NCBI RefSeq assembly: GCF_902459615.1 | Contig: NZ_CABPSA010000001.1 | Location: forward strand, 930,001-994,000 | Direction of reading: 5' to 3' | Length of the DNA: 64,000 bases | Origin: Pandoraea commovens | GTDB lineage: Bacteria > Pseudomonadota > Gammaproteobacteria > Burkholderiales > Burkholderiaceae | Shown: one piece after another, positions 32,514 through 41,790 of the stretch | How the letters are laid out: every line of letters starts with the position of its first letter | How positions within the stretch are numbered: position 1 is the first letter of the stretch | The notes under the pieces: model-generated | What the model saw: only the letters and a program-made list of their open reading frames with translations | Database searches by the model: none | What the model was told of the DNA's origin: nothing | Made by a program: the position numbers and the translations under genes

Positions 32514-32886
32514 TCCGGAGCCTCCCATTGGCGCGATGTCGACCACGCGTCGGCCGCGCATCGGCCGCACATCGGCCGGTTCGCCATCCCGATATTCCGG
32601 CAGCTTTCGCACAAGTATAGGCGCGCGCCAAAGCCTCACGGCGGCACTGCGTTCGACGTAAATTGCTCGGTGACACAACGCCCGGAGGACGGGGACTGGA
32701 ATGGGACGAACGCATGAAATACTGCATGCACATCTGATCCGGCACGCGCTCCCCGCGGCGTGCCGTTTATACGGCCCGCAGCTGACCCTGCGGGCCGCCT
32801 TTTTCGGATGGCATGCCGCGCGCTATCATGGTCCGCCATCAACATGCGGCCCGACAACGGATCGCCGCCTGCACGGACCTCTTGCC
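32514..32886. other. intergenic, 373 bases, with an orphan terminator
   Basis: No protein gene is seen. The terminator at 32773-32804 ends a possible transcript that begins upstream on the plus strand, with no gene in front of it. Promoters for the two divergent genes must also lie here. Confidence 0.45.
32773..32804 (+). terminator. orphan rho-independent terminator
   Basis: A 9-bp stem GGCCCGCAG / CTGCGGGCC with loop CTGACC and a following TTTTT. No plus-strand gene precedes it within 1.4 kb, so it may end a small RNA. Confidence 0.7.
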
Positions 32887-33459
32887 ATGACCGAACGTCT
32901 GCCCGTCGAACTTCCCAAAGCCTACCGTCTGCTCAACCACGGCCCGACCGTTCTCGTGGGAAGCGCGCACGACGGGCATCGCAACGTCATGGCCGCCGCG
33001 TGGTCGATGCCGCTCGACTTCTCACCACCAAAGGTCGCCGTCGTCATCGACCGCAATACACTCACGCGCGAGCTGGTCGAAGCCTCGGGCGAGTTCTCGC
33101 TGAATGTGCCCGCGCGCCTGATCGCGCGTGAAACGCTGGCGGTCGGCTCGGTGTCCGGACGTGACACCGACAAATTCGCCGAAGGCACCGGCATGACAGC
33201 CTTCACCGGCTCGCACATCGCCGCGCCGCTCATCGACGGCTGCCTCGCATGGCTCGAATGCCGGGTGATTCCCGAACCGCACAACCAGGATCGTTACGAC
33301 CTGTTCCTCGGTGAAGTCGTAGCGGCGTGGGCCGATCCGCATGCGTTTCGCGACGGACACTGGCAGTTCGAACCCGGCACATCGCGCAGTCTGCATTACA
33401 TCGCCGGTGGCAACTTCTTCGAGACCGGCGAAGCCTTCGAAGTCAAACCCGGCAACTAG
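32887..33459 (+). CDS. flavin reductase family protein
   Basis: A 190-residue protein from MTERLPVE. It has the FMN-binding split-barrel of the flavin reductase-like family: GPTVLVGSAHDGHRNVMAAAWSMPLDFSPPKVAVVID near the start, then FSLNVP. It probably binds FMN and reduces or uses flavin in an oxidoreductase reaction. The partner is unknown. The start codon is in the expected position for this family. Confidence 0.87.
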   Translation: MTERLPVELPKAYRLLNHGPTVLVGSAHDGHRNVMAAAWSMPLDFSPPKVAVVIDRNTLTRELVEASGEFSLNVPARLIARETLAVGSVSGRDTDKFAEGTGMTAFTGSHIAAPLIDGCLAWLECRVIPEPHNQDRYDLFLGEVVAAWADPHAFRDGHWQFEPGTSRSLHYIAGGNFFETGEAFEVKPGN

Positions 33460-33491
33460 CCCGATACGATACTTCTCTGCGACAACCCACC

Positions 33492-35057
33492 ATGAGCCAC
33501 ACCTTGCCGCCACGCCGCGCGACCGACAGAACCGATAGCCTCTACAGCAGCGACCGTCCCGCACAGACCGCGCACGCCTTGTGGCGTACGAGTGGCTCGG
33601 GTGGCGTGGGCCTCGGGGCGGACAGGGTCGACGCCGTGGCTGCGGGCACCATCGCGTCACCCTATTTGCCAAGTAGCCCCGGGCGGGGCAGAATTGACAG
33701 CGTTACGGATGTCTTCGATCGTGAGTCCACGAGGCTCCACGCCCGCCCCACCGTAGCAGTTGAACCGTCTGCGAAGTCTGTGCCGAGCGCATCGCCTTTC
33801 ATGGCCGCCGCGCCCGGCGCATCGCTCGCATCTGCTGTGCGCTTCGAGCATCACGAGTCGTTCGAACCTTTCGTGCAGTTGCCGAATTCGCGGCCCGAAC
33901 CATCTCCGTCAACGGCACTGCTGTCGTCCACCCGCTGGGCCCTGCCCACCCGTCGCGACATGACTGCATCCGGCCACGATTCCTCCGACGCCAACGATCT
34001 TAACGACGCCCGCGCCCGTCTCCTGCGCTCTGCGGGCTCGCCACTTGGACGCACCACCGGTGTGGGCCTCGACGAGGCAGAACGCCTCGCCGCGCTGCGT
34101 CGTTACGAGATTCTCGACACACCGCCCGAACCCGCCTTCGACCGTATCGTGCGACTTGCCTCGCACGTGTTGGGCGCACCGATCTCGCTCGTCTCCCTGA
34201 TCGACGAATCGCGCCAGTGGTTCAAGGCGCGGCGAGGCATCGACGCCTCGCAAACGCCACGCTCGATGGCTTTCTGTGCCCACGCCATTCTCAGCGATGA
34301 CGTGCTCGTCGTGCCCGACGCGCGTGCCGACCGGCGCTTCGCCGATAATCCGCTCGTGACGGGTGACCCGAACATCCGTTTCTACGCAGGCGCGCCGCTG
34401 CGCACCCCCGAGGGGCACCGGCTGGGCACGCTGTGCGTGATCGACCGCCGTCCCCGCGATCTTGACGACGAGAAACGCGGCTTGCTGGCGGATCTCTCCT
34501 CCCTTGTGGTGGATGAACTCGAACTGCGCCGTGTGAATCGGGTGCTCGGCGACATGGCGATGCGCGACGGCCTGACCGGCCTGCTCAACCGCCGGGCCTT
34601 TCTCATGCAGGCCGACCGGCTGTTCGGGCTCGCGCGTGCGCAGCAGCGCCGCCTGGCCGTCCTGATGCTCGACATCGATCACTTCAAGGGGATCAACGAC
34701 ACCTGGGGGCATGCCATCGGCGACCGGGTAATCGTCGAGTTGACGCTGGTGTTGCGGGCTGCGCTGCGCAAGAGTACTGTGATCGGCCGTCTGGGCGGCG
34801 AAGAGTTCGCCGTGCTGCTGCCCGAGGCCGATGCGCAACGTGCCTTACAGGCAGCGGAGCGCATGCTCGTCGCAATCAACGGCGCGAGCGTACCGGCGAA
34901 CGGAACGAACGGGAACGCGCCGGTGCGCTTTTCCGCCAGCATCGGTGTCGCCAGCCTCGGCCCGGACGACACCGATTTCAGTACCCTGCTGCAACGTGCC
35001 GACCGCGCGCTTTATGCGGCCAAGCAAGGCGGCCGCAATCGCGTGGCCGTGCTGTGA
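33492..35057 (+). CDS. GAF-GGDEF diguanylate cyclase, cytoplasmic
   Basis: 521 residues if it starts at MSHTLPPRR. The first ~185 residues are low-complexity, so later ATGs (33801, 33961) are possible starts. A GAF domain at about 195-335 (LDEAERLAALRRYEILDTPPE, DRIVRLASHVLGAPISLVSLID) is followed by GGDEF with RLGGEEFAVLL. The RxxD inhibitory site is absent (RKST in its place). No membrane helix is seen. It should make cyclic-di-GMP under control of a small ligand or redox signal at the GAF domain. Confidence 0.88.
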   Translation: MSHTLPPRRATDRTDSLYSSDRPAQTAHALWRTSGSGGVGLGADRVDAVAAGTIASPYLPSSPGRGRIDSVTDVFDRESTRLHARPTVAVEPSAKSVPSASPFMAAAPGASLASAVRFEHHESFEPFVQLPNSRPEPSPSTALLSSTRWALPTRRDMTASGHDSSDANDLNDARARLLRSAGSPLGRTTGVGLDEAERLAALRRYEILDTPPEPAFDRIVRLASHVLGAPISLVSLIDESRQWFKARRGIDASQTPRSMAFCAHAILSDDVLVVPDARADRRFADNPLVTGDPNIRFYAGAPLRTPEGHRLGTLCVIDRRPRDLDDEKRGLLADLSSLVVDELELRRVNRVLGDMAMRDGLTGLLNRRAFLMQADRLFGLARAQQRRLAVLMLDIDHFKGINDTWGHAIGDRVIVELTLVLRAALRKSTVIGRLGGEEFAVLLPEADAQRALQAAERMLVAINGASVPANGTNGNAPVRFSASIGVASLGPDDTDFSTLLQRADRALYAAKQGGRNRVAVL

Positions 35058-35128
35058 TTTCCATCCCTCCTCGATCGATTTCGACCGATTTCGACTGATC
35101 CCGACTGAAGACATACACCACCACCGCA

Positions 35129-35707
35129 ATGGGTAAGAGCCGACTAGAAGCATTCAGCGATGGCGTGATCGCCATCATTATCACGATCATGGTGCTGGAG
35201 ATGAAAGCGCCGCACGGCAGCGAACTGGCAGACCTGCTGCCAGTCGCGCCGACGTTTCTCACTTACATCCTCAGTTACGTCTATGTCGGCCTGTACTGGA
35301 ACAACCACCATCATCTTTTCCAGGTAGTCCAGAAGGTGTCCGGTGGCGTTCTGTGGGCCAACCTGCACCTACTGTTCTGGCTGTCTCTGATCCCGTTCGT
35401 CACGCACTGGCTCGGTGAAAATCACTTCACCGCGTGGCCGACGGCGCTCTACGGTGTAGTCCTGTGCATGGCGGCCATTGCCCACTACATTCTGTCGCGA
35501 ACCCTTCTGGCCGTACACGACGGCGGCAACAAGAAGCTGGCCGACGCCCTCGGGCGCGACTACAAGGGCAAGTTGTCGGTGGTGGTCTACGCCCTGGCGA
35601 TCGGGCTGGCGTTCGTGGTGCCGGCGGTCTCGCTGGCGCTGTACGCGCTCATGGCCGCCGTGTGGCTGATCCCGGACCGCCGCATCGAACATGTAATCGA
35701 GAAGTGA
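35129..35707 (+). CDS. TMEM175/DUF1211 family membrane protein
   Basis: A 192-residue protein with about six TM helices. The signature FSDGVIAIIITIMVLEMK near the N-terminus identifies the DUF1211 family, whose better-known members are potassium channels. The NNHHHLF segment follows helix 2. Ion conduction is inferred from the family. Confidence 0.88.
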   Translation: MGKSRLEAFSDGVIAIIITIMVLEMKAPHGSELADLLPVAPTFLTYILSYVYVGLYWNNHHHLFQVVQKVSGGVLWANLHLLFWLSLIPFVTHWLGENHFTAWPTALYGVVLCMAAIAHYILSRTLLAVHDGGNKKLADALGRDYKGKLSVVVYALAIGLAFVVPAVSLALYALMAAVWLIPDRRIEHVIEK

Positions 35708-35773
35708 CCTCTTTGGCACGGTGCGCGGCGGCAGTCGACGCGCACCGGGTTTTTCCGTAGTATCCGCACCACT

Positions 35774-35992
35774 ATGCAAAACGTAACTTTTGAACTGACG
35801 GGCGAATTCGTCGCCCTGAACGACCTGCTCAAACTCACCGGCGTCGTCGATTCCGGCGGCGCGGGCAAAGTCATGGTGGCCAACGGCGCGGTCAGTGTCG
35901 ACGGCCAGATCGAGACCCGCAAGACCTGCAAGATCCGTGCAGGCCAGACGGTCGCTGTCGACGGCGTGCGTATCCGGGTGAAGGCCGCTTAA
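35774..35992 (+). CDS. S4-domain RNA-binding protein (YbcJ type)
   Basis: A 72-residue protein that is a single S4 domain: FVALNDLLKLTGVVDSGGAGKVMVANGAVSVDGQIETRKTCKIRAGQTV. The G-(x)n-V-x-V-(D/N)G pattern is typical. Members bind RNA, perhaps at the ribosome. The exact role is unknown. Confidence 0.88.
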   Translation: MQNVTFELTGEFVALNDLLKLTGVVDSGGAGKVMVANGAVSVDGQIETRKTCKIRAGQTVAVDGVRIRVKAA

Positions 35993-36256
35993 GGCGGACT
36001 GAAGGCGGCGGTCTGGCCGATTCGTCCGACCGCGCCGGTCGTCCCCCTTCGTTGTCCGCGCCCCCTTCATTCTCGACACATCGACGGTTTTACCCTCGAA
36101 TCTCCTACTTCCCGGCACGGCGCCGTCGCGTGACGCCCTCCCGGTTTCTCCCACGTGAGCCTGCCTCCGCAGGTCGCTATACTTGAAAGCGATTTTGGCG
36201 TGTCAGCCCCAGTCACCCCCGACAATGATTGCAGGACGTCCGAGGAGGCCCTTGCG

Positions 36257-38893
36257 ATGGTCGTGCCCGGTTCACCGTCCGCCACAGGCGCCACACCGGC
36301 ACCGGGACGCGAAGCGCTGCTCGAAGCTCTCGACCGGTCGCTGGGCACGCTTACGCTCACGCCGGACGGCCTCATCGCCGACGTCAACGACAAATTCCTC
36401 GGCGTCTTCGGGTACACACGCGATCAACTGATCGGCAAGCCGCACGCCATGCTGTGCGACCCGGCCGACCCGACCTGCGGCGACGCCCTCGCGCAAGTGC
36501 TCACCACGCGGTGCTCGCATACCGATCAGGTCCGCCGCCTTCGCTACGACGGCAGCACCGTCTGGCTCGAGGCCACCTACAACCCTATCTTCGACGACGG
36601 CAAGCTCGCCTTCGTGATCAAGCTGGCCGTCGATGTGACGGCCCGCGTGGCGCGTCAGGCCGCCGACGACGCGCGTCTACATCTGCTGTCGCTCGGCGTC
36701 GACGAGACGGACAATGCTGTCCTCATCACCGACGCCCAGAGCCGCGTCTGTTATGTGAACGCCGGTTTTACCCGCATGCTCGGTTACGCGGCGAGCGAGG
36801 TCGTCGGCCAGTCGGTGCACGCCTCGTCCGGCAACAACAGCCCGATGGACGAATTCGCGAGCGGCGCGGCAGCGGTTGAAGTCAAGCAAGCCATCTCCGG
36901 GTGCCTCGTCCCCGCCCGTGACGGCCGCAGTTGCCATTGCGAAGTGCTGGTGCGCACCGCGCAGCGTCAACCGTTGTGGGTCTCCGTCGTGACGAACCCG
37001 ATTCTCGACGCACAGAGCAAACTCGTGAACGCGGTAGTGCTGTTCACGGACATCACACAATCGAAGATTCAGGAAGTGTTGCAACACAAAGCGCTGGCCG
37101 CGATGGTGCGCGATGCGCCGCTCGTGGAAGTGCTCACGCTCGTATGCCGCGAACTGGAGCAGATCGCGCCCGAAGTCATGGCCTCCGTCGTGCGCGTGGA
37201 TGCCGAAGGCAAGCTCCGGCCGCAAGCCGGGCCCAGTCTGCCCGCGCAATATCACCAGACCATCGATGGCATCGCCATCGGCCCGAACGTGGGCACGTGC
37301 GGGACAGCGGCATTTCTGGCGCGGCCGGTGACCGTGACCGACATCGCCAACGATCCGCGCTGGGCCGATTATCGCGAGATGGCGACCGAGTACGGGCTGG
37401 CGGCGTCGTGGGCGATGCCGATCATCGCAAACGACGGCCGGGTGCTCGGCGTGCTCGCGTTTTACTATCGCACCGCGCGTGGCCCGGATGCCCTGCACGA
37501 GCGGCTGGTCGACGTCTGCGTGCATCTTTGCAAACTCGCCTTCGAGCGCGACGAATCGCGCACGCGCATCCGTCAACTGGCATTCTCCGACAGCCTGACG
37601 GGGCTGCCCAATCGCAGCATGCTCGGCGTGCTCGCCGCACAGGCCATTGCGAGTGCGGCGGAGCTGAACACCCGCATGGCGGTCATCTTCATCGATCTGG
37701 ATCGCTTCAAGCAGGTCAACGATTCGCTCGGCCATCAGGCAGGCGACGCACTGCTGCGCACGATTGCCCAGCGCCTGCGCCGTTCGCTGCGCGGCGCGGA
37801 TATCGTGGCGCGACTCTCAGGCGACGAGTTCGTCGCCGTGCTCACCGAATGCGATCCGGAACGGCTCGACATCGCGATCGAGCGCATGCGCACGGCACTC
37901 GCCGCCCCGTGTCAGGTCGACGGGGTGACGCTCGTGCCGTCGGGCAGCTTCGGCATCAGCCTGTATCCGAACCACGGACGGGAATTCGACATCCTGCTGC
38001 AACGCGCCGACATGGCGATGTATCAGGCGAAAATGACGAGCCCGGGGAGCGTGCGCTTTTACCACGAGGACATGAATGTCCACGCGCAGGAACGGCTGGA
38101 GCTGGAGACCGCCATGCGCGACGCGCTGCGTCTGGGCAAGCTGCAGTTGTTCTATCAGCCGCAGATCAATCTGCTCGACGAATCGGTGTACGGTGCAGAA
38201 GCGCTCACGCGTTGGACGCACCCGCAGTACGGCGAGGTGCCGCCATCGCGCTTCATCGCACTGGCCGAGGAATGCGGCCTGATCGGCGAGCTGGGCACGT
38301 GGACGCTGCGCGAATCGTGCCGTCAACTGGCCGACTGGCGTCGGCGCGGTGTCGGCATCGGCAACGTGTCGGTCAATCTGTCGCCGACCAATTTCCACGA
38401 TCACGATCTGCCGCACACGATTGCCGAAGTGCTGGCCGATCACGCGCTACCGCCGTCGTGCCTGGCCATCGAGATCACGGAAAGCGTGCTGATGGATCAC
38501 AACCCCAGCACGCTGCGCATCATCGAGGAAGTCCACAATCTGGGCGTGCGACTGTCGATGGACGACTTCGGCACCGGGTATTCGAGTCTCGGCTATCTGC
38601 GCCGACTGCCGGTTTCGGAACTGAAACTCGACCGCAGCTTCGTGCACGACATTGCGCGCGACGAAACGGTGCGTGCGCTAACCAACGCGATCATCAGCAT
38701 TGGCCGCAACCTGCATCTGACTGTGGTCGCCGAAGGAGTGGAAGACGAAGCCCAGCGCGACTTGCTGGTCGCACAAGGCTATCGCGTGGCGCAGGGGTAT
38801 CTGTTCTCCCCCGCTTTGAGCGCCGACGATCTGGAACACTGGCTCGAACGCTGGTCCGCACAGCGACGCTCGCCCGATCCTGTTCAATCCTGA
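36257..38893 (+). CDS. PAS-PAS-GAF-GGDEF-EAL protein
   Basis: An 878-residue protein. The ATG at 36257 has GAGGAGG eight bases before it and is preferred over the in-frame GTG at 36155. In order there are two PAS domains (about 25-140 and 150-275), GAF (about 300-430), GGDEF (about 440-600) and EAL (about 615-865). GGDEF reads RLSGDEFVAV with RGAD five residues before, so the first Gly is Ser. EAL residues EALTRW, EITES and DDFGTGYSS are intact. It is cytoplasmic and likely a phosphodiesterase responding to two or three signals. Confidence 0.9.
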   Translation: MVVPGSPSATGATPAPGREALLEALDRSLGTLTLTPDGLIADVNDKFLGVFGYTRDQLIGKPHAMLCDPADPTCGDALAQVLTTRCSHTDQVRRLRYDGSTVWLEATYNPIFDDGKLAFVIKLAVDVTARVARQAADDARLHLLSLGVDETDNAVLITDAQSRVCYVNAGFTRMLGYAASEVVGQSVHASSGNNSPMDEFASGAAAVEVKQAISGCLVPARDGRSCHCEVLVRTAQRQPLWVSVVTNPILDAQSKLVNAVVLFTDITQSKIQEVLQHKALAAMVRDAPLVEVLTLVCRELEQIAPEVMASVVRVDAEGKLRPQAGPSLPAQYHQTIDGIAIGPNVGTCGTAAFLARPVTVTDIANDPRWADYREMATEYGLAASWAMPIIANDGRVLGVLAFYYRTARGPDALHERLVDVCVHLCKLAFERDESRTRIRQLAFSDSLTGLPNRSMLGVLAAQAIASAAELNTRMAVIFIDLDRFKQVNDSLGHQAGDALLRTIAQRLRRSLRGADIVARLSGDEFVAVLTECDPERLDIAIERMRTALAAPCQVDGVTLVPSGSFGISLYPNHGREFDILLQRADMAMYQAKMTSPGSVRFYHEDMNVHAQERLELETAMRDALRLGKLQLFYQPQINLLDESVYGAEALTRWTHPQYGEVPPSRFIALAEECGLIGELGTWTLRESCRQLADWRRRGVGIGNVSVNLSPTNFHDHDLPHTIAEVLADHALPPSCLAIEITESVLMDHNPSTLRIIEEVHNLGVRLSMDDFGTGYSSLGYLRRLPVSELKLDRSFVHDIARDETVRALTNAIISIGRNLHLTVVAEGVEDEAQRDLLVAQGYRVAQGYLFSPALSADDLEHWLERWSAQRRSPDPVQS

Positions 38894-38894
38894 A

Positions 38895-39128
38895 TCAGGG
38901 CGCCAGCCCCAATTCCATCTGATGCAGGGCCGTCTCGATGGCCTGGCTCTGCTCGCCGTTGAGGGCATCGGCCGCCACACTCGTCTCGCGGCGATAGATC
39001 ATCTCGCCATAGATGTTCGCCAACACGCGCGCTGCCGGACACAACGACAGGTTGCTGTCTGCGGCCTGATGACTGGTCCAGTAGTTGATCGCTTGCTCGA
39101 TGTCGGCGATGGAATAGTTGGCTTTCAT
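38895..39128 (-). CDS. DUF3717 domain protein behind a LexA box
   Basis: A 77-residue protein from MKANYSIADIEQAINYW. The N-terminal segment is the mark of DUF3717, a short helical domain found mainly in Burkholderiales. The rest is helical, with a RRETSVAADALNGEQSQAIETALHQMEL tail. A near-consensus SOS box lies 27 bases upstream. It ends one base after the stop of the convergent GGDEF-EAL gene. The function is unknown. Confidence 0.8.
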   Translation of the reverse strand: MKANYSIADIEQAINYWTSHQAADSNLSLCPAARVLANIYGEMIYRRETSVAADALNGEQSQAIETALHQMELGLAP

Positions 39129-39154
39129 GAGATGTCGTGTCTCGCCGTGGAGTG

Positions 39155-39180
39155 GAATACTGTAATTATATACAGTATTC
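39155..39180 (-). promoter_or_regulatory. LexA (SOS) box
   Basis: A perfect inverted repeat GAATACTGTA-ATTATA-TACAGTATTC. Its core TACTGTAATTATATACAGTA differs from the classical TACTGTATATATATACAGTA at only two central positions. The DUF3717 start codon is 27 bases away. Confidence 0.75.
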
Positions 39181-39463
39181 GGGGAGTCGGAGAATGGCCC
39201 CATCCCGGACCCATTGACGTCAATTCTCAGGCGCACGTTTCGGAACTGCAACACTTGATGCTCGACATCGGATGCCGTTCCGCCGACGCACGCCAACAAT
39301 CCACGCAAAATCATCCACTTAGCAACTCCGGCACGATATTGGCTTAAGGCAGAGGAAACGCCGCGCGACGTCCCCTCCGTTCGCAAAGCGCCCCCTCACG
39401 ATTGCCCCGACGGAGCCCATCATGCCGCCGAGACACGTCACACCCTGCACGTGCGTTTGCCCC

Positions 39464-39874
39464 ATGGATCACGAAAGACGGCGCCGTCCGGACATCCTCC
39501 GATGGTTCGCGCTGCTGGCGATCGGCTTGCTGGCCACGATGGCTGCCCCGCACGTGCATGCGCAATCGATGCCTCCATCCACGGCGAAACCCGTCGATGC
39601 ATTTCATCAGCCTTGCGTGGCCGTCCGCGCGTTGCCGGACGAGGCAGCACGTGACGTTTCGGGCGCGGCGAGGGCCTTCGTCTTCATCTCGCGTGTGCGC
39701 AAACCGCATAAACAGTACGTCGATCTGGATGATCGGTGCGCGACCCCACCAGCGTTCGCACCGACGCGCGACGTCGACTCAACCTCCGTCTGGTATGTCG
39801 ACGCACCCGCCGCCGGTGTGCACGCACCGTCGCGTCATCCGGGGGCACTGACCTTGCACGGCGTGACGTCCTGA
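39464..39874 (+). CDS. hypothetical secreted protein
   Basis: A 136-residue protein from MDHERRRRP. An upstream ATG (39422) is also in frame. A signal peptide covers about residues 12-34 and is probably cleaved after PHVHA. The mature part is polar, with two or three cysteines. No family is recognised and the ribosome site is weak, so confidence is limited. Confidence 0.45.
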   Translation: MDHERRRRPDILRWFALLAIGLLATMAAPHVHAQSMPPSTAKPVDAFHQPCVAVRALPDEAARDVSGAARAFVFISRVRKPHKQYVDLDDRCATPPAFAPTRDVDSTSVWYVDAPAAGVHAPSRHPGALTLHGVTS

Positions 39875-39974
39875 GCGACGGGCCGCCGCGTTTGTTATGC
39901 TGCGACTTTCGCGCACCGGTTGTGCATGTGTTTACGCATGTCGCCGTCGCGCTTCCCGATTCTCCCAGAACGCA

Positions 39975-40301
39975 ATGTCCGCCAAGATTCCCGAGCCACA
40001 GAAGACCTCCACCAACGCCACGGGTAACGCCCGCAACAAACCGGCAGCCGACGTGTCGCCGCCCCCGCCGGGCGCCATTCCGCTGGCCTGGGTCGGCCTG
40101 CTCGCGGCGGCGGCCTGGGTGCTCAAGAGCCCGAATCCCACCTGGGGCGTCGGCGTGCTGTGCCTTTGCGCCGGACTGATCTCCTCGTTCGGCGCTCGTC
40201 GCCGTGGACGCGCACCGTGGCCCGCGTTCTTTACGGGATTGCTCCCGGTCGGCGTCGCGCTGTTCTTCGCCCTGCTCATGCTTCGTCCGCTGCTGCGATG
40301 A
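39975..40301 (+). CDS. small membrane protein
   Basis: A 108-residue protein from MSAKIPEPQ. A Pro/Ala-rich cytoplasmic-like tail of about 35 residues (SPPPPGAIPLAW) is followed by three hydrophobic helices. No family is recognised. The strong helices and clean end make coding likely. Confidence 0.6.
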   Translation: MSAKIPEPQKTSTNATGNARNKPAADVSPPPPGAIPLAWVGLLAAAAWVLKSPNPTWGVGVLCLCAGLISSFGARRRGRAPWPAFFTGLLPVGVALFFALLMLRPLLR

Positions 40302-40690
40302 CAGTTCACGTGCGGGTCACGGCAATGACACCTGCCGAGACCCGTATCGTCCCCCTTAAGTTACCCACAACTTCTGTGGATAACCCACTGGATAACCTGA
40401 CACCGCCCTCTCGAAACGCTCGCCGTTACACGCTGTCAAGAGGATTGCCCGTTTCGGCGTCAGCATTGGATAAATTTATTGCGCTTGACGTTTTGCGCCG
40501 CTTCTGTGCCGAAACGTCACGGGTTTGACATGCGATCGGACGGCGTCGCCCCCCCCGAGTCGCGGAGTGAGCAGCGAGAGCGCCCGCAGAGGTCACAGAG
40601 GGTTCGCAGCCCCGGTGAATCGGCCTATGATGGAGTCATGCGACGCGTCGCAATGCATCTTTTCAGTGACTTTTGGGGAGAACGTCTCGT
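40302..40690. other. intergenic, 389 bases, with DnaA-like boxes
   Basis: No gene is seen. It holds a pair of DnaA-like boxes at 40361-40383 and an inverted repeat CGTTTCGGC (40450-40458) / GCCGAAACG (40508-40516). A TATGAT at about 40627 could be the -10 of the next gene. Confidence 0.45.
40361..40383. promoter_or_regulatory. paired DnaA boxes, inverted
   Basis: TTACCCACA (one mismatch) at 40361-40369 and TGTGGATAA (perfect DnaA box on the minus strand) at 40375-40383 form a 9-bp inverted repeat, with one mismatch, around ACTTC. Confidence 0.55.
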
Positions 40691-41035
40691 ATGACCCAAT
40701 CCGACAAGCCGTCCGTGAACGCTACGTCTGCCGATGCCAACGCCCGCCAGCCCGGGCAATCCGAACCCGCCGGGGGCCCCGTGACCGAAGCCGAGCGCGT
40801 GCATCTGGATGAGCTGCTAGCACGCCACTCGGTCACCGAAACCGTCGACCGGGCCTCCGTCATCGATCTGATCAACCGTCTGCGCGAACCGGACGTCCAA
40901 ACATCCGAAGACCGTGACCGCGTGGTCAAGGAAAGCCGCCTGTGGAAGGAAGTGTCGCACCGCGACACCGCCATGTCCCTGCTGAACTCGCTGGCGCAGA
41001 TGGCCCCCATCTTCCTCAACCAGATTCACTGGTAA
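40691..41035 (+). CDS. conserved hypothetical protein
   Basis: A 114-residue protein from MTQSDKPSV. The first 35 residues are Ser/Ala/Gly-rich. The rest is helical and charged (EAERVHLDELLARHSVTETVD, SLLNSLAQMAPIFLNQIHW). It has GGGGAGAA before the start. No family is recognised. Confidence 0.6.
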   Translation: MTQSDKPSVNATSADANARQPGQSEPAGGPVTEAERVHLDELLARHSVTETVDRASVIDLINRLREPDVQTSEDRDRVVKESRLWKEVSHRDTAMSLLNSLAQMAPIFLNQIHW

Positions 41036-41241
41036 CGCCTGCTGCGCCGGCACCCGCCGGCGCAAGTCCCTTCTGTATCTGCTTGCCCAGCCTCTGTCGA
41101 CGGCCAACGCGTCGGCTATCCCGGTGCTTTCCGATTGATCTGGATTAAGTTCGTGCGCAGACGCGCGCGCCCGAGCGGGACGTTGTCGTGCGCGTGCCTT
41201 ACAATGCGGGTCGCGCAAGTTTTCCCTGTTGACACAAGATC

Positions 41242-41436
41242 ATGACCACCACGCTGGACACCCCGACTGAATTCAAGAGCTGGATCTGCCTGATTTGCGG
41301 CTGGATCTACAACGAAGCCGAAGGCGCACCGGACGACGGCCTCGCTCCTGGCACGCGCTGGGCTGATGTGCCCGCCGATTGGCGTTGCCCGGAATGTGAC
41401 GTGTCCAAAGAAGACTTCGCGCTGTCGGAGTTCTGA
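41242..41436 (+). CDS. rubredoxin
   Basis: A 64-residue protein. The four cysteines that bind one iron are in WICLICGWIY and WRCPECDVSK. The intervening GAPDDGLAPGTRWADVPADW is the standard rubredoxin core. It transfers single electrons in the cytoplasm. No obvious partner is next to it. The first ten residues are an extra N-terminal tail. Confidence 0.95.
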   Translation: MTTTLDTPTEFKSWICLICGWIYNEAEGAPDDGLAPGTRWADVPADWRCPECDVSKEDFALSEF

Positions 41437-41529
41437 AGCCGAAAGCCCGGTCGCGGCGCCAGGCCGCAACCGGGTCGTTCGACTGGGGAGACGGTGCAAC
41501 ACCCGCCGTTTCAGCGCACTGCAACGGCA

Positions 41530-41790
41530 TTAGTGGTGCCATCCCCATCCACGGCCCCAACCGCGGCCACGCCAGCCACGGTAGTAGCCCCCGCCGTAAT
41601 ACCCGCCCACGCCCACCGTCACGACCGGCGCCGGTGCAACCGCGTAACCCGGCGCGTAGTAGCCCGGGGCATAAGCGTATCCGTTGTCATATGCGCCGCC
41701 ATATGCAGGCGCGCCATACGGCACCGCCACGCAACCTCCCAGCAACATGGCCACGGCAGCGCCGCCTGCCAACATCAGTCTGCGTTTCAC
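41530..41790 (-). CDS. Gly/Tyr-rich lipoprotein
   Basis: 86 residues, using a GTG start at 41790 that follows GGGAGAGATCATC. An ATG four codons later is also possible. The signal peptide ends in the lipobox LGGC. The mature protein is made of Gly-Tyr repeats (GYYGGGYYRGWRGRGWGRGWGWHH). It resembles the lipoprotein at 9114-9341. It is probably an outer-envelope protein of unknown function. Confidence 0.7.
   Translation of the reverse strand: MKRRLMLAGGAAVAMLLGGCVAVPYGAPAYGGAYDNGYAYAPGYYAPGYAVAPAPVVTVGVGGYYGGGYYRGWRGRGWGRGWGWHH

Noticed and set aside
36155-36256. GTG start for the PAS-PAS-GAF-GGDEF-EAL gene
   Set aside because: The ATG at 36257 has a much better ribosome site (GAGGAGG) and the extra 34 residues look non-conserved.
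36931-38922. 663-codon frame in the +1 register of the PAS-GAF-GGDEF-EAL gene
   Set aside because: Arg/Ala-rich composition, no family pattern. It shows that length alone is not evidence, which is why the second dcm frame was accepted only for its family-like sequence.
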